Positions 1-8,456 of a DNA stretch of 14,304 nucleotides are shown here, in pieces. Numbering within the stretch: position 1 is the first letter of the stretch; every line of letters starts with the position of its first letter. Below the pieces are notes generated by a model. It made no database searches and was not told the origin of the DNA. It was given only the letters and a program-made list of their open reading frames with translations. The DNA comes from Pilatotrama ljubarskyi (Eukaryota > Basidiomycota > Agaricomycetes > Polyporales > Polyporaceae), in assembly GCA_022385805.1 (NCBI GenBank), contig MU277833.1, positions 1-14,304 of the forward strand, given 5' to 3'. The translations under genes were made by a program, and so were the position numbers.

Positions 1-249
1 GACACGGCGCTCGAAGTTCCCTGCATATACCTATTGCCGCGTCTGGCAGATACGACCGTGAACCATGGCTCAAGCGTCGACGCAAAGACGCGCCAGGCCA
101 TTCCCAAGCAGACGTCTTTGTGCCTCACACCTGGGGAACAGTGCTGCCGCGACCACTATGTCTGGCTGAGACAGTCAGGGTCAGAGCTGCAGCCCAAATA
201 CAAGCCCGACTGCGTCCCTTCATGGAGGAGTACCACTCGATCGGCATTC

Positions 250-252
250 TGA
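250..252 (+). other. In-frame stop TGA in copy A exon 1
   Basis: The stop lies between the conserved PSW and CEDGR blocks. The intact copy C reads straight through at the equivalent place (SRLDCEDGR). Confidence 0.8.
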
Positions 253-347
253 TGCGAAGACGGCAGGTCATATGCGGTGAGTACCCCACGTCCACTGTGC
301 AGAGTTCCAGCTCACCCTTCACTCCAGTTCCCTCAAATTATGCATGC

Positions 348-361
348 TGTGCGCTGTGCGC
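348..361 (+). repeat. 7-bp tandem duplication causing a frameshift
   Basis: TGTGCGC occurs twice in direct succession (348-354 and 355-361). Upstream, the frame reads IMHAVR and matches IMDATR of copy C. Downstream, the frame that matches copy C starts at 362 and lies 7 nt out of step. Skipping one repeat unit brings the two into one frame, so this looks like a slippage or duplication mutation in a decaying gene. Confidence 0.85.
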
Positions 362-1340
362 ACATCCGACGGCGAGTCGGTTATATGGAAGCAAGTCGGG
401 AAGTCAATACATCCGGAAGAAGTCCCGATCGGACGGTACTTTTCCTCAGAGCCACGCCCCTCGGATTACTGAAACCATTGCTGTCCTCTGTACGATGTCC
501 TGCAGGGCCCAAGGGACGATGACTTGCAAATCATCGTCATGCCGCTGCTCAGGAGGTACAATGACCCGTAGTTTGAGACTGTTGGAGAGGCGGTCGAATT
601 CTTCCGCCAGCTGTGTGAGGTGCGCTCACGTCTTCGATACTACTGTTCCTTTTCTGATCAGGCTAATACGCTCAGGGACCTCTTTCCGTGCACGAGCATC
701 ATGTCGCGCACCGGTACGTTCTAACCCACTCCAACATCCGTCCCCATCGCTCCAGATAGGAAGCGGGACTTCTCTCGTTCAGTCAAGTCACATACCCGAA
801 CCTGACGCCCAACAAGATACATGCTCACCGACTTCAGCTTGTCCCGTCAGTACAGCGAGAATGAGACCACCCCGCTCGAGGTACCGAGTATAGGGGCAGA
901 TCACAGCGTTCCCGAGTTCCGGAAGGACGAGCAGACGCCGCGCAATCCATTCCCTACCGATGTCTACTACTTGGGAAACATGATACGGGAGGACTTTCCA
1001 AAGGTATGCCCGGAGTACCGCTCACAACCCTACCGTCGCACTGAACAAGATCATCCCCCCTCAGCGATACTCGAACTTGGCATTCATGTACCCGCTCGTC
1101 ACCGCCATGGTAAGGAAAGAGCCACAGGCGCGGCCCCACGATGTCCGAGGTCGTCGCAGATTTCCAAAACGTGCAGGCGAAATTGTTGAGCTGGCAGCTG
1201 CGCTCACGCTGGTCGTGCGCAAGGACGACGGGTTGACCAACCTGTTCAAGGGCGCACATGACTTTGCTTCTCAGACGATACCCTATTTCATCCGTCGCCT
1301 GCCGCCCATGCCCTCACCGACGCCCAACGTATCACGATGA

Positions 1341-1970
1341 CTTCGTAGCCCTTCCTTTGCGGATGTCGACTGCTGCTGCTGCTGCTGTGCGTGTGGTGTA
1401 TGGTGTTCTTGTTCTCTCTCGCGCAAAAGTCCACACCAGATCAATGCAGCATTACATGTCTCGGCAGTGACCCTCAGCGAAGCCCGTATCACGGGATATT
1501 GCTACAGTACTATCCGATCTGGCAGTACGATAGCCATGAGTCTGGCCCTGACAGTCCTCAATCGACCTCGAGGATCAAGGAGACGTGCGACCTACACTCT
1601 TGTACTCTGGCAGGTTGCTGGTCACGGCGGCGGTTGTGCTGACAGTAGGTTGCCAGACAGCCGTTCGAATTGATGCAAAAGAAGATCGTTCGTCTGGGCT
1701 CCACCGTTGTGATGCCGCCAAACACCGTCAAGACTCGACACTACCATTGTCCTTGTTCTCCCTTGTCTTTCACGTTTCTAGGAAGAAGTCTGCTGTCGCA
1801 TCGCTCATGCTCTGCTGTACATTGTTTATCCAGTTGAGCGCTCAAATCTCCTTTGTATCACCTGGTATGACACCGTTCCCTACCTCAGAACAAGGACACG
1901 ATTAGGGTGGGCAAGCGACGGGGGGACGCCAACGCCATGCTGTGATGGCAAACAACCCCTCCCTCACGAG
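1341..1970. other. Intergenic, no supported gene
   Basis: No frame here has protein-like composition together with usable splice sites. It contains a short (CTG)5 microsatellite at about 1370-1385 just after copy A. A 106-codon open frame at 1585-1905 has a hydrophobic start but no other support. The right end is presumably the promoter of the gene starting at 2095. Confidence 0.6.
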
Positions 1971-1973
1971 CTC

Positions 1974-1980
1974 TATAAAG
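1974..1980 (+). promoter_or_regulatory. TATA box (TATAAAG)
   Basis: TATAAAG lies 121 nt before the ATG at 2095. It is followed by a pyrimidine-rich, C/A-rich leader (about 2010-2094) that has the look of a fungal 5' UTR. The spacing would place transcription start near 2005-2015. Inference from motif and position only. Confidence 0.6.
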
Positions 1981-2094
1981 CCAGAGTGAGTCGAGTCGAT
2001 TTCTGTACCAACTCCAGTAACATTCCCCAACAAAACTCGACAGACGCTCTACTCTCTCTCAACTCATCGCACCTGTCTCCTTCAAACACCGACA

Positions 2095-2753
2095 ATGTCC
2101 AAGTCTACCACTGCTCTTACCCACGAGGCTACCGTCGACACTGCACCGAGCCTCGTCATCATGGTGGTGTTCATCTCAGGTCTGCACTAGTAGCAACTAA
2201 GCCATGTAAACCGGATACCAGGCTAACAACACGTCCTAGCCCTTTGGCTCAGCGGTCTCTTCGCATACCTGTTGAATCGCAAGTGGAGCACCCGCGCCGT
2301 CTTGAGGATCACAAAGGAGTACCAGGCGCAAACTCTCAAGATCCTCCGCCGCGGCGTCGATGTCATTCCACTCAACCAGCAGGCAGCCTTGCTCGAGCGC
2401 TACATGATGTCAGTTTTCGTATGCCTACGCATGCTAGTCCCCGGACTCGGCTCACACCGTTGACTCGAACTTCTTCCAGGATCGCCGCCGACATCCCCAT
2501 GGATCTGTACCGTGACCGCACACCTCGTTCGAGTCTCCCGGCGGCTCCCGGGCACTGGCGCCGGCTGCGGGCGGCCGCAGCCTTGAGAGATGCAGCCGCG
2601 GTCAGTCACGCACGCTATGCTGCTCTTTGTGCGGTTCACTGACATCACTGCTGTATCTCATAGGAGGCATTCGAGAGGTCGGAGAGCAATGAGCTCGCTA
2701 GGATCCTCCAAGAGCGGGGCAAGACCGTCTTGAATGGCCATCCCACGGCTTGA
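2095..2753 (+). CDS. Hypothetical 154-aa single-pass membrane protein, 4 exons
   Basis: Exons 2095-2179, 2240-2408, 2480-2600 and 2664-2753; introns of 60, 71 and 63 nt with donors GTCTGC, GTCAGT, GTCAGT and acceptors TAG, CAG, TAG. Intron 1 carries a CTAAC branch-like motif. Splicing gives one uninterrupted 154-codon frame ending in TGA at 2751-2753. The ATG is in a CACCGACAATGTCC context behind a C/T-rich leader and TATA box. Residues 1-18 are polar. Residues about 19-41 are hydrophobic (SLVIMVVFISALWLSGLFAYLL) and likely form one membrane helix, followed by positive charges (NRKW). The rest is helical, with a heptad-like stretch (QAQTLKILRRGVDVIP), an Ala/Arg-rich region (HWRRLRAAAALRDAAAEAFE) and a charged tail. 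I do not recognise the family and assign no function. The exon-intron pattern is the main evidence that this is a real gene. Confidence 0.8.
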
Positions 2754-3244
2754 CGCGTGTGGGCCAGCAGAAGCTAGCATACTAGACGAGTTTGCTGGAT
2801 CTCTAGACCCTGCGTTGGGCCCTCTTGCATGAGTGAAGCCATGGTCAGAATGTCTTGCTCATATATCCTCTATCACCCAAGGACAGCTGGAGTCGGCCTC
2901 GCTGTACATACGGACTACTCTCTCGTCTCCGTGACTGTTGTGTATCCTTGATTCCGGACTGATGATTGACGACATATTTACGTGTGGATTCTCTTAGTCC
3001 CTAATTTTCGTGTGCAAAGTCCACTCGCAATTCGAGCTCTGCCTTGAACGGATCTGGAGAGTGCCCCAATGCAAACGTCTCGACCTGTAGCGTTCCATGT
3101 CACAAAGTGTCAGGTCAACACGGTTCAGCAAGAATCCTTGTCGCGGGTATGTTTCCTCATGTGAGTCGACAGGATTATCGACATCCAGAGCGGCGGATAC
3201 AGCAGTGGATGTCGAACGCAAACCGGGTATATATCAGCCCAATA
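2754..3244. other. Intergenic between two converging genes, nothing recognised
   Basis: This is the 3' side of both the 154-aa gene (+) and kinase-like copy B (-). Short open frames on both strands have no recognisable content or splice structure. No repeats longer than a few bases were noticed. Confidence 0.5.
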
Positions 3245-4043
3245 CTACAGCGACGGGACTAGTGCAATCGCACACAGCATGAGTAGAGCATGGAGAGTAA
3301 AGGGATCAATCAGGGAGGGTATAGCAGACTTTCGAGCGAAAATGTAGCGCGCGTTCCGGAAGGTGTGCGAGATTTCCCGAAAGACCCCCTCCAGCGAACT
3401 CTTGTCACGCGGAATCAGTCTGGATCGAACTTTCCACCGTCCAAGCGACTTGATGAGTGCATCTAAACACTGGGTCACCTCTTGCATCGTAGGGCGCTTC
3501 GTCGGACCGTCTTGGACCATGTCCTGGACGAGAGGTGAGAGAACTCAATGCCTCGGTAGTTCTGAGAGCTTGCTACGTACATAATGTGGAAGTCAGATGA
3601 TCGGCAGTGTACCTGGAGAATGTCCGTACATATCACAGGACCAGCATAGTATGATAGTAGATGGGGGTTGGGAAGGGATCAAGGGGCTCTCCATTCCAGT
3701 TTGTTGAATTCTGGCATGGATTTGTCGCCGCCTAAGATGGGATGTTCAGGTTCGGGAGGGGGACCGTCCTCCGTGTTGTATTTTCTCGAAAGGGTAGAAG
3801 TCGATGAGGTGATATCTCACTGGTCGTGCGGTCTGCTTGTAGCCTGGGAGCTTGGCAGTCCATCACTTCTCCAATCTTGCACTTCATCTTGCGTGTACGG
3901 CTGGAAGATGTCGGTCGGGGGTTGTATAGAATGTCCCGAGCACGACGATCTCTATGCAAAAGCTAGTAAGGATGAACGAGCAAGCAGTGCGCGGGTGTGA
4001 CAGACCTATATGCGACGTGCAACTCGTACATCAACTGTGGACC
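3245..4043 (-). pseudogene. Protein-kinase-like gene, copy B, 5'-truncated and frameshifted
   Basis: Exons on the minus strand: 4043-4006 (38 nt), 3951-3613 and 3561-3245, separated by introns of 54 and 51 nt. The 38-nt exon reads PQLMYELHVAYR and ends inside the Arg codon, exactly as in copies A and C. The next exon gives RD...DILYNPRP, then RPVRYHLIDF, and in another frame GGDKSMPEFNK and, further on, YYAGPVICTDILQ. The last exon gives LVQDMVQDGPTKRPTMQEV and the conserved WKVRSRLIPRDKSSLEG. HRD is now YRD. DFG is lost: after IDF there is a changed codon plus an extra base. Further frame changes lie before RPVRYH and near 3540 (one base missing before LVQDMVQ). No N-lobe exons are recognisable beyond 4046. 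The C-terminal tail ends in a hydrophobic stretch (LHALLMLCAIALVPSL). Confidence 0.85.
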
Positions 4044-4397
4044 CTGTGACCTTGCGATGAGGAACAAATGACCGCCTTATGCCAGCCACTGGCTCTAGTG
4101 TGCTCTCCACCGATGATCTGTGTCGACCCGACCTCGTCCTCGAGGCCGCAAGAGGGGTGCTCGAGTTGCTTTCACTAGCAGAGACAGACATCGAGGGCGG
4201 CAAAAGGAATCAATAGCATTGTGCGACTGGATAAGGCGGTAGAGGTCATAGTACAGTAGTAAGTAGGAGACATCTCCGAGTCACCCATGGTGGACGCCGA
4301 AAAATGCTCTCTCACGGAAGGGCGCTAATGCCCACAGAGGCAAAGGGTACCAAATAACCTTGTGGCGCCGGGAGTTGAAACATTGACACGCGCTGCC
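4044..4397. other. Degenerate sequence upstream of copy B
   Basis: The expected upstream kinase exon (DATR..., VGEAVEF...) cannot be found on the minus strand. CAG at 4046-4044 (minus) is a usable acceptor for the 38-nt exon, so an intron remnant may lie here. The sequence is otherwise unassigned; a 65-codon Ser/Arg-rich frame at 4006-4203 is not convincing. Confidence 0.4.
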
Positions 4398-5097
4398 ATG
4401 GTCCACAGCCTGAACAAGGTTGTCAGGCTACACGAATATGGCATCGGGTAGCTTCGTCACTGCAGAGCACAACATCTCCGCCTCTGTCCTTGTCTACGAT
4501 TTGCTCACAATAGCAATGCCCACACGGCAGGCCTCATAGATGTCACACCCGGCATTCACGTGCTCATCGGTGACCGTTGACGACAACAGAGGCACCTCGT
4601 CCACCTCCTGGGGTATGCAGCGCACCGTCCAAGGGTTCACCTTTATCCAGCACCGCATGAACCAGGTCGTGTCCGAGTTATGTGCGTGTTACCGGAGGCA
4701 ATCTTGGCTGCCGACTTCGATAGTTTCGCATGGGTCACGATGCAAGGCTCCAACCAGTCCCACCCCATCACGCTCGAAACTGACCCTCCGATCCTTCCAC
4801 AGGAACGACATTTTGCGCACCATGGTTGTGCTGATTGTTGACCACAACCGCGTCTCAGTTGCGAACTGCGCCGGAAAGCTGAAGGCAGTTCAGCATACAC
4901 GTATGAGGCCGGACCAAACACGGTCATCAATCCCAAGGAGAACTCATCGTGAAGTACTTTCCTCAAACAGCATCCTTACGAGTCTGTTCTCACTCTTCCG
5001 AGGGGCTTGTGAGCGTGCTCAATGGCCTATCCAGATCCAAACCTACAAGGATGCACAATGCTTACTAGAGCGCGTCACCTCTCGGTCACAATATAAT
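4398..5097 (+). pseudogene. Possible decayed gene, unidentified
   Basis: In the frame of the ATG at 4398, long stretches look protein-like: MVHSLNKVVRLHEYGIG, then AGLIDVTPGIHVLIGDR, LLGYAAHRPRVHLYPAPHEP, MCVLPEAILAADFDSFAWVT and, further on, YTYEAGPNTVINPKENSS. These are separated by in-frame stops (TAG just after 4448; TGA at 4578 and 4839 and two later). Between 4581 and 4838 the frame is open. I cannot name a family. A 186-codon frame in another phase (4540-5100) overlaps it and is rich in Ser, Arg and Thr, as shadow frames often are. It may be an intron-bearing or decayed gene, or chance. Low confidence. Confidence 0.25.
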
Positions 5098-5100
5098 TAA

Positions 5101-6427
5101 CACATCAATGTCCGCCTTGGAGTGGCAGGCGGTGTCTTCCTGATCACTGTAACGAACGCTCTACGGCGGCTCGTTTTTGAAACGAAGGCATTTCAGGTCC
5201 GTGCTCATTTGGGCTTCTCGGGATCGGAGGATTGTCCTCTGCGAGGAGAGCATGCTTGTTGAAACCCCCGAAGGGGGTGTCATGGGAACAAAGCCAGGCT
5301 GCAGCGAACGTGCAGCTTGTCGAATCCTATCCAGTTCATGGGTGAAGACCTTCTCCACCCCGCCGTGGTGTATCTTTGACTCCCATTGTACTAGTCAAGG
5401 CGTTCCTGTTGATAGACGAAGCCTCATCCCCGCTCGCATACCCCGGGATGCTGTATTTGTGTTCTCGTCTAATTATATGCAACAATAGACAAGCCCGTTC
5501 ACGAGGCAGCGCCCTGCATCTCTTGTGGGATGACCCGGTGGCGTTCGCCCCGCGTCCTACGGCATTCAGGAAGTTCGCAGTCGAGGTGCTTCTAGTAGGA
5601 CATGATGCTGGGAGACGTGCCATCAAGGTAGATGGGCCCATCTAATATTAAAGTACCACATCCTATACTAGCCGCTGTGCCAGCAGTATGCATGCAGTCT
5701 GCCAGGCAACGTGTTCCGACAGTAGGGCGACGTGTCGGGACGTGTTGTCCGGGAATCGACTTATATCCCAGCCACTGTCAGTCTGAGTGAACGACCTCAG
5801 GCTCCAAGTCACGTTGCGCGCAAACTTGAACCGAGCTGCATGCAGGTGTGTTCATTGTTACTACAAGTAAAGATGTGGACAGTTCCACTGCCGGCCTGCC
5901 AGGGCTGGCACGAGCTTGCTTCTAACAGATGATTCTGGCTACTAGGCGATATGAGGCGATAGGTGGGTCCTATTTGCGCCCGTTCTAGTGGGCGTTCTGC
6001 CAACTTCATTGTCCACATTACCGGTCGTGATGCCAGTGGGCCCTTCAGAAGGTCGCAGGAACGACAGCTCGACAACGCCCCTGAATGTCTTTGGCAGAGA
6101 AAGAACCCACATAATTTCTTGTCGCCACTCCCGGAATTTTGGTATCTATCGATTGCGGCCATGCATCGGCTTGCCGTGAGAGTCCAATCGCACTGGGCCA
6201 TGCATTCAAGTTGGGTGTGAGCCTGAGGGCAGAAAAATCTGCGGCAAGGCTGGGAGATGTCTCACACCTATGGCATGTGTCACCATAAGTGTTCTACAAA
6301 GGGCAAAGGATAGACATGACAGCAAGGAGTAACATGAACTGGATAGCAATGACGACAGCGAGAACCCATGATGGTATCCAACGGATGTGAGAGCTGGTAT
6401 ACGCGATACAGCCATAATCAATGCCCA
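5101..6427. other. Long stretch with no supported gene
   Basis: Several open frames of 65-130 codons exist on both strands (for example 5177-5488 +, 5336-5641 - and 5809-6201 -). None has a recognisable motif, a consistent splice structure or a convincing start context. Single patches such as FAPRPTAFRKFAVEVLLVGH (about 5548-5607) look faintly protein-like but do not connect to anything. A small direct repeat AGGCGATA occurs at 5944-5951 and 5954-5961. Confidence 0.4.
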
Positions 6428-7825
6428 TCAATGAGGACGTCTTCCCGAAGGGATGGAGGGGCTACCAAGAGAAGGACTGGGACTCGAAGGAATAGGCAAT
6501 GCAGGCCTACCATCCATCATATAGCCGAGCGTGATGACTGCATGCCTACATGCTCTAAAAAAGCCGAGGAATGAGGAGTCGTCGCGATAGATCACGTGAG
6601 AGCGCAACCTCCACGTCGACAACGACAGGCGCATGTTCTCGAAACGAGCGAAGGCCTTCGCTGCCGATGGTCGTTTGGAAGGATCATCCTGCACCATGTC
6701 GTTGACGAGCAGTTCCAGGAAGTCGAAGTTCTTACAGCTCTGAATGCCTAGGTGAACTTTGTGGTATCGCTCGAAAACAGTGCAGACGCACCTGAAGGAA
6801 GTCCTCACGCATGAAGTTGCCGAAGTAGTATATGTCCGTCCAAAAAGGATTCTGCGGGTCTTCTGACCGTCGGAACTCAGGGACGGTCTTGTCGCCTCCC
6901 CAAAGCTGCAGCTCCAGGGGGGAGGGATCGTCTGGGGAGTACCTACGAGAAAGCCCGAAGTCGATGAAGTAGTACCTGGTGGGTCGTTTGGTCCAGGTGG
7001 CGCACTTGACTCGGCGAGCGAAGTCATAACTTCTATGATGAGAGGTAGGGTGGGGCACTTCCGAGAAAAGGGGAACCGGCTCCATCATAATGTTAGTGTT
7101 GTTGATGTCCCTGGAGCCACGTCAACACATCAGGCCTTCCAACTCACAAGCTGACCCACCGATGAGCAATACAGTGCTCGTGCATAAAGACAAGTCCCTA
7201 AGTGAGATCGAGGCAGGAACAAGTCAGCTAGCCTTCTCCCCGGTTAAGAGACAGCATTGCCCACCTCGAAGAGTTGGCGGATACACTCCACAGCTTCTCC
7301 AACAGTAGAGAACCGAACCCCCTTGTACTCCATCAGATATGGCATTATGAGAATTTGCATGTTGTCATCGAGGGGCGACTGCAGAACGTCATAGATAGGT
7401 ACGCAGTGATTGCGGGGGTCCGACGCCTGTGGTTCTGTCGAGAGAAACTTCCCGATATCGGACTCATGCGGATAAAGCGATTTTTCCACCTTCTTCAAGC
7501 CGACAATCATGCGGTCCTTTGCGCGAGTCGCGTCCATGATGGAGCAGAGCTAAGCGGGGAAGTAAGCTTCAGCAATGTGTAGCAAAGATAAGACGGCCGA
7601 GGTGATACGGACCAGTCTCCTTCCGTCTTCACAATCGAGCCTACTCTTTCCCGCCTGGATCCAGGATGGTGTCCACCCCGGTCTGTATCTTGGGCAAAGG
7701 ATATAACCGTGTTCTTGCAGCCATGGCTGGAGCGAAGTCCACCTTGACTCGGATTGTAAGAGGCCGCCTATGACCTCGTCTGAGGACGACTTGAGAGAAA
7801 GGTGATCACTGTCGATGGCTGGCAT
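6428..7825 (-). CDS. Protein-kinase-like protein, copy C, intact (388 aa, 5 exons)
   Basis: Exons (minus): 7825-7613, 7549-7265, 7197-7160, 7110-6792 and 6739-6428; introns of 63, 67, 49 and 52 nt, all GT..AG. Splicing gives 388 residues without a break. Residues about 35-56 hold the conserved start block (WLQEHGYILCPRYRPGWTPSW) and CEDGR follows. The N-lobe begins IMDATRAKD and has no glycine-rich loop, as is common in such divergent kinase-like proteins; Lys90 (VGLKKV) is the likely ATP-binding lysine. HRD is at 178-180 with Asn185 (HRDINNTN), DFG at 229-231 (IDFGLSRRY), the APE-like block VPEF follows, then TDIYYFGNFMREDF and the subdomain XI-type arginine (DPSKRPS). The tail is Pro/Ser-rich. 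The residues for phosphotransfer are all present; the substrate is unknown. The start is not certain: an in-frame ATG at 7954 would add 43 residues of low complexity. Two dead relatives lie at 65-1340 and 3245-4043. Confidence 0.85.
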
Positions 7826-8456
7826 CACAGCGAACGGTGGGCATCCAAGAGCACTGCCAGATTGACGAAGAGAGGCAGGTGGCGGTGGTTTACTCAGAGC
7901 AGCCACAGCCGGACGTGTGGACCCCAAAGAGGTTGTTTGCTTCAGTTGTGACATTGCGCTGTGTGAGGCCGCTCTTCTCGTTCACACGCAGGTCAAGACG
8001 CAGGTCTTCGAAAGTGGGTGTTCGAGCGCTCGAGAGTCCCCTAGCGGACAACGTCTCACAATAACATCCAAGTTCGCACCTCGATGCTCTTTGTTCTTTC
8101 GCGCATCTGTGGATCGTACAAACCCATGAGGACGGTTGACGAGCCGAAGAGAGTTCTCACCCGTCCGACGGCGTTGTCTGTGGTTCGTTCTGAGCGCTGA
8201 GCGCCTTCCTATGTCAAGCTGCTTGCGGCACTCCCAGATTCTGACCTGACTCAGAGTCTGACCAGTGTGCGAGCTCAAATCTTGCCAGAATCAAGCCGTC
8301 TTTTGATCATGGTGCAGTGAATCCATGTGGGAAACTGGCAGTATGCTGAAGGGTTATAAGCTCACGCTTCCTGGCCAGTTGCCCACCAAGACAGGTCTCC
8401 CCGCTCCCGGTGTACGCAGACTCCCCCGCACTCTTCGCTAAAGGATTCGCCATATC
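7826..8456. other. Intergenic region between divergent genes
   Basis: It lies between the start of kinase-like copy C (-) and the hypothetical 7-exon gene (+), so it should hold both promoters. If the kinase starts at 7954, the left 129 nt are coding. No TATA box stands out. An upstream ATG at 8343 opens a 32-codon frame that ends before 8457 and could be a uORF of the + strand gene. A minus-strand frame at 7982-8278 is not supported. Confidence 0.45.

Larger units (their letters stand above)
65..1340 (+). pseudogene. Protein-kinase-like gene, copy A, decayed
   Basis: Homologue of the intact copy at 6428-7825. Exons inferred from that alignment: about 65-276, 328-619, 676-713, 756-1003 and 1065-1340. 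Recognisable blocks are WLRQSGSELQPKYKPDCVPSW in exon 1, YDVLQGPRDDDLQIIVMP and VGEAVEFFRQL in exon 2, HEHHVAHR at the end of the 38-nt exon 3, LTDFSLSRQYS (the DFG motif now reads DFS), VPEFRKDE and TDVYYLGNMIREDF in exon 4. The reading frame is broken by stops at 250-252, 470-472, 569-571 and 803-805. A 7-bp tandem duplication at 348-361 adds a frameshift, exon 5 contains two opposing 1-nt frameshifts, and about 74 nt that should encode the catalytic Asp and Asn are missing at the start of exon 4. The start is uncertain: an ATG at 65 has a good context (accATGg), but the conserved frame is a different one, open back to an ATG at 34. Dead as a kinase; confident as a family member. Confidence 0.88.

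Noticed and set aside
1370..1388. (CTG)5 microsatellite
   Set aside because: Too short to be notable and not in a coding frame.
1585..1905. 106-codon open frame with a hydrophobic, lipoprotein-like start
   Set aside because: No homology cue, weak start context, no splice structure, and a bacterial lipoprotein makes no sense in this eukaryotic setting.
4540..5100. 186-codon open frame (+)
   Set aside because: Ser/Arg/Thr-rich composition typical of a shadow frame; overlaps a more protein-like frame in another phase; no recognisable motif.
5944..5961. Direct repeat AGGCGATA x2 spaced 2 nt
   Set aside because: Eight bases, isolated, easily by chance.
5809..6201. 130-codon minus-strand frame rich in Cys and Ser
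   Set aside because: No domain or cysteine spacing pattern that I recognise, and no splice or promoter context.
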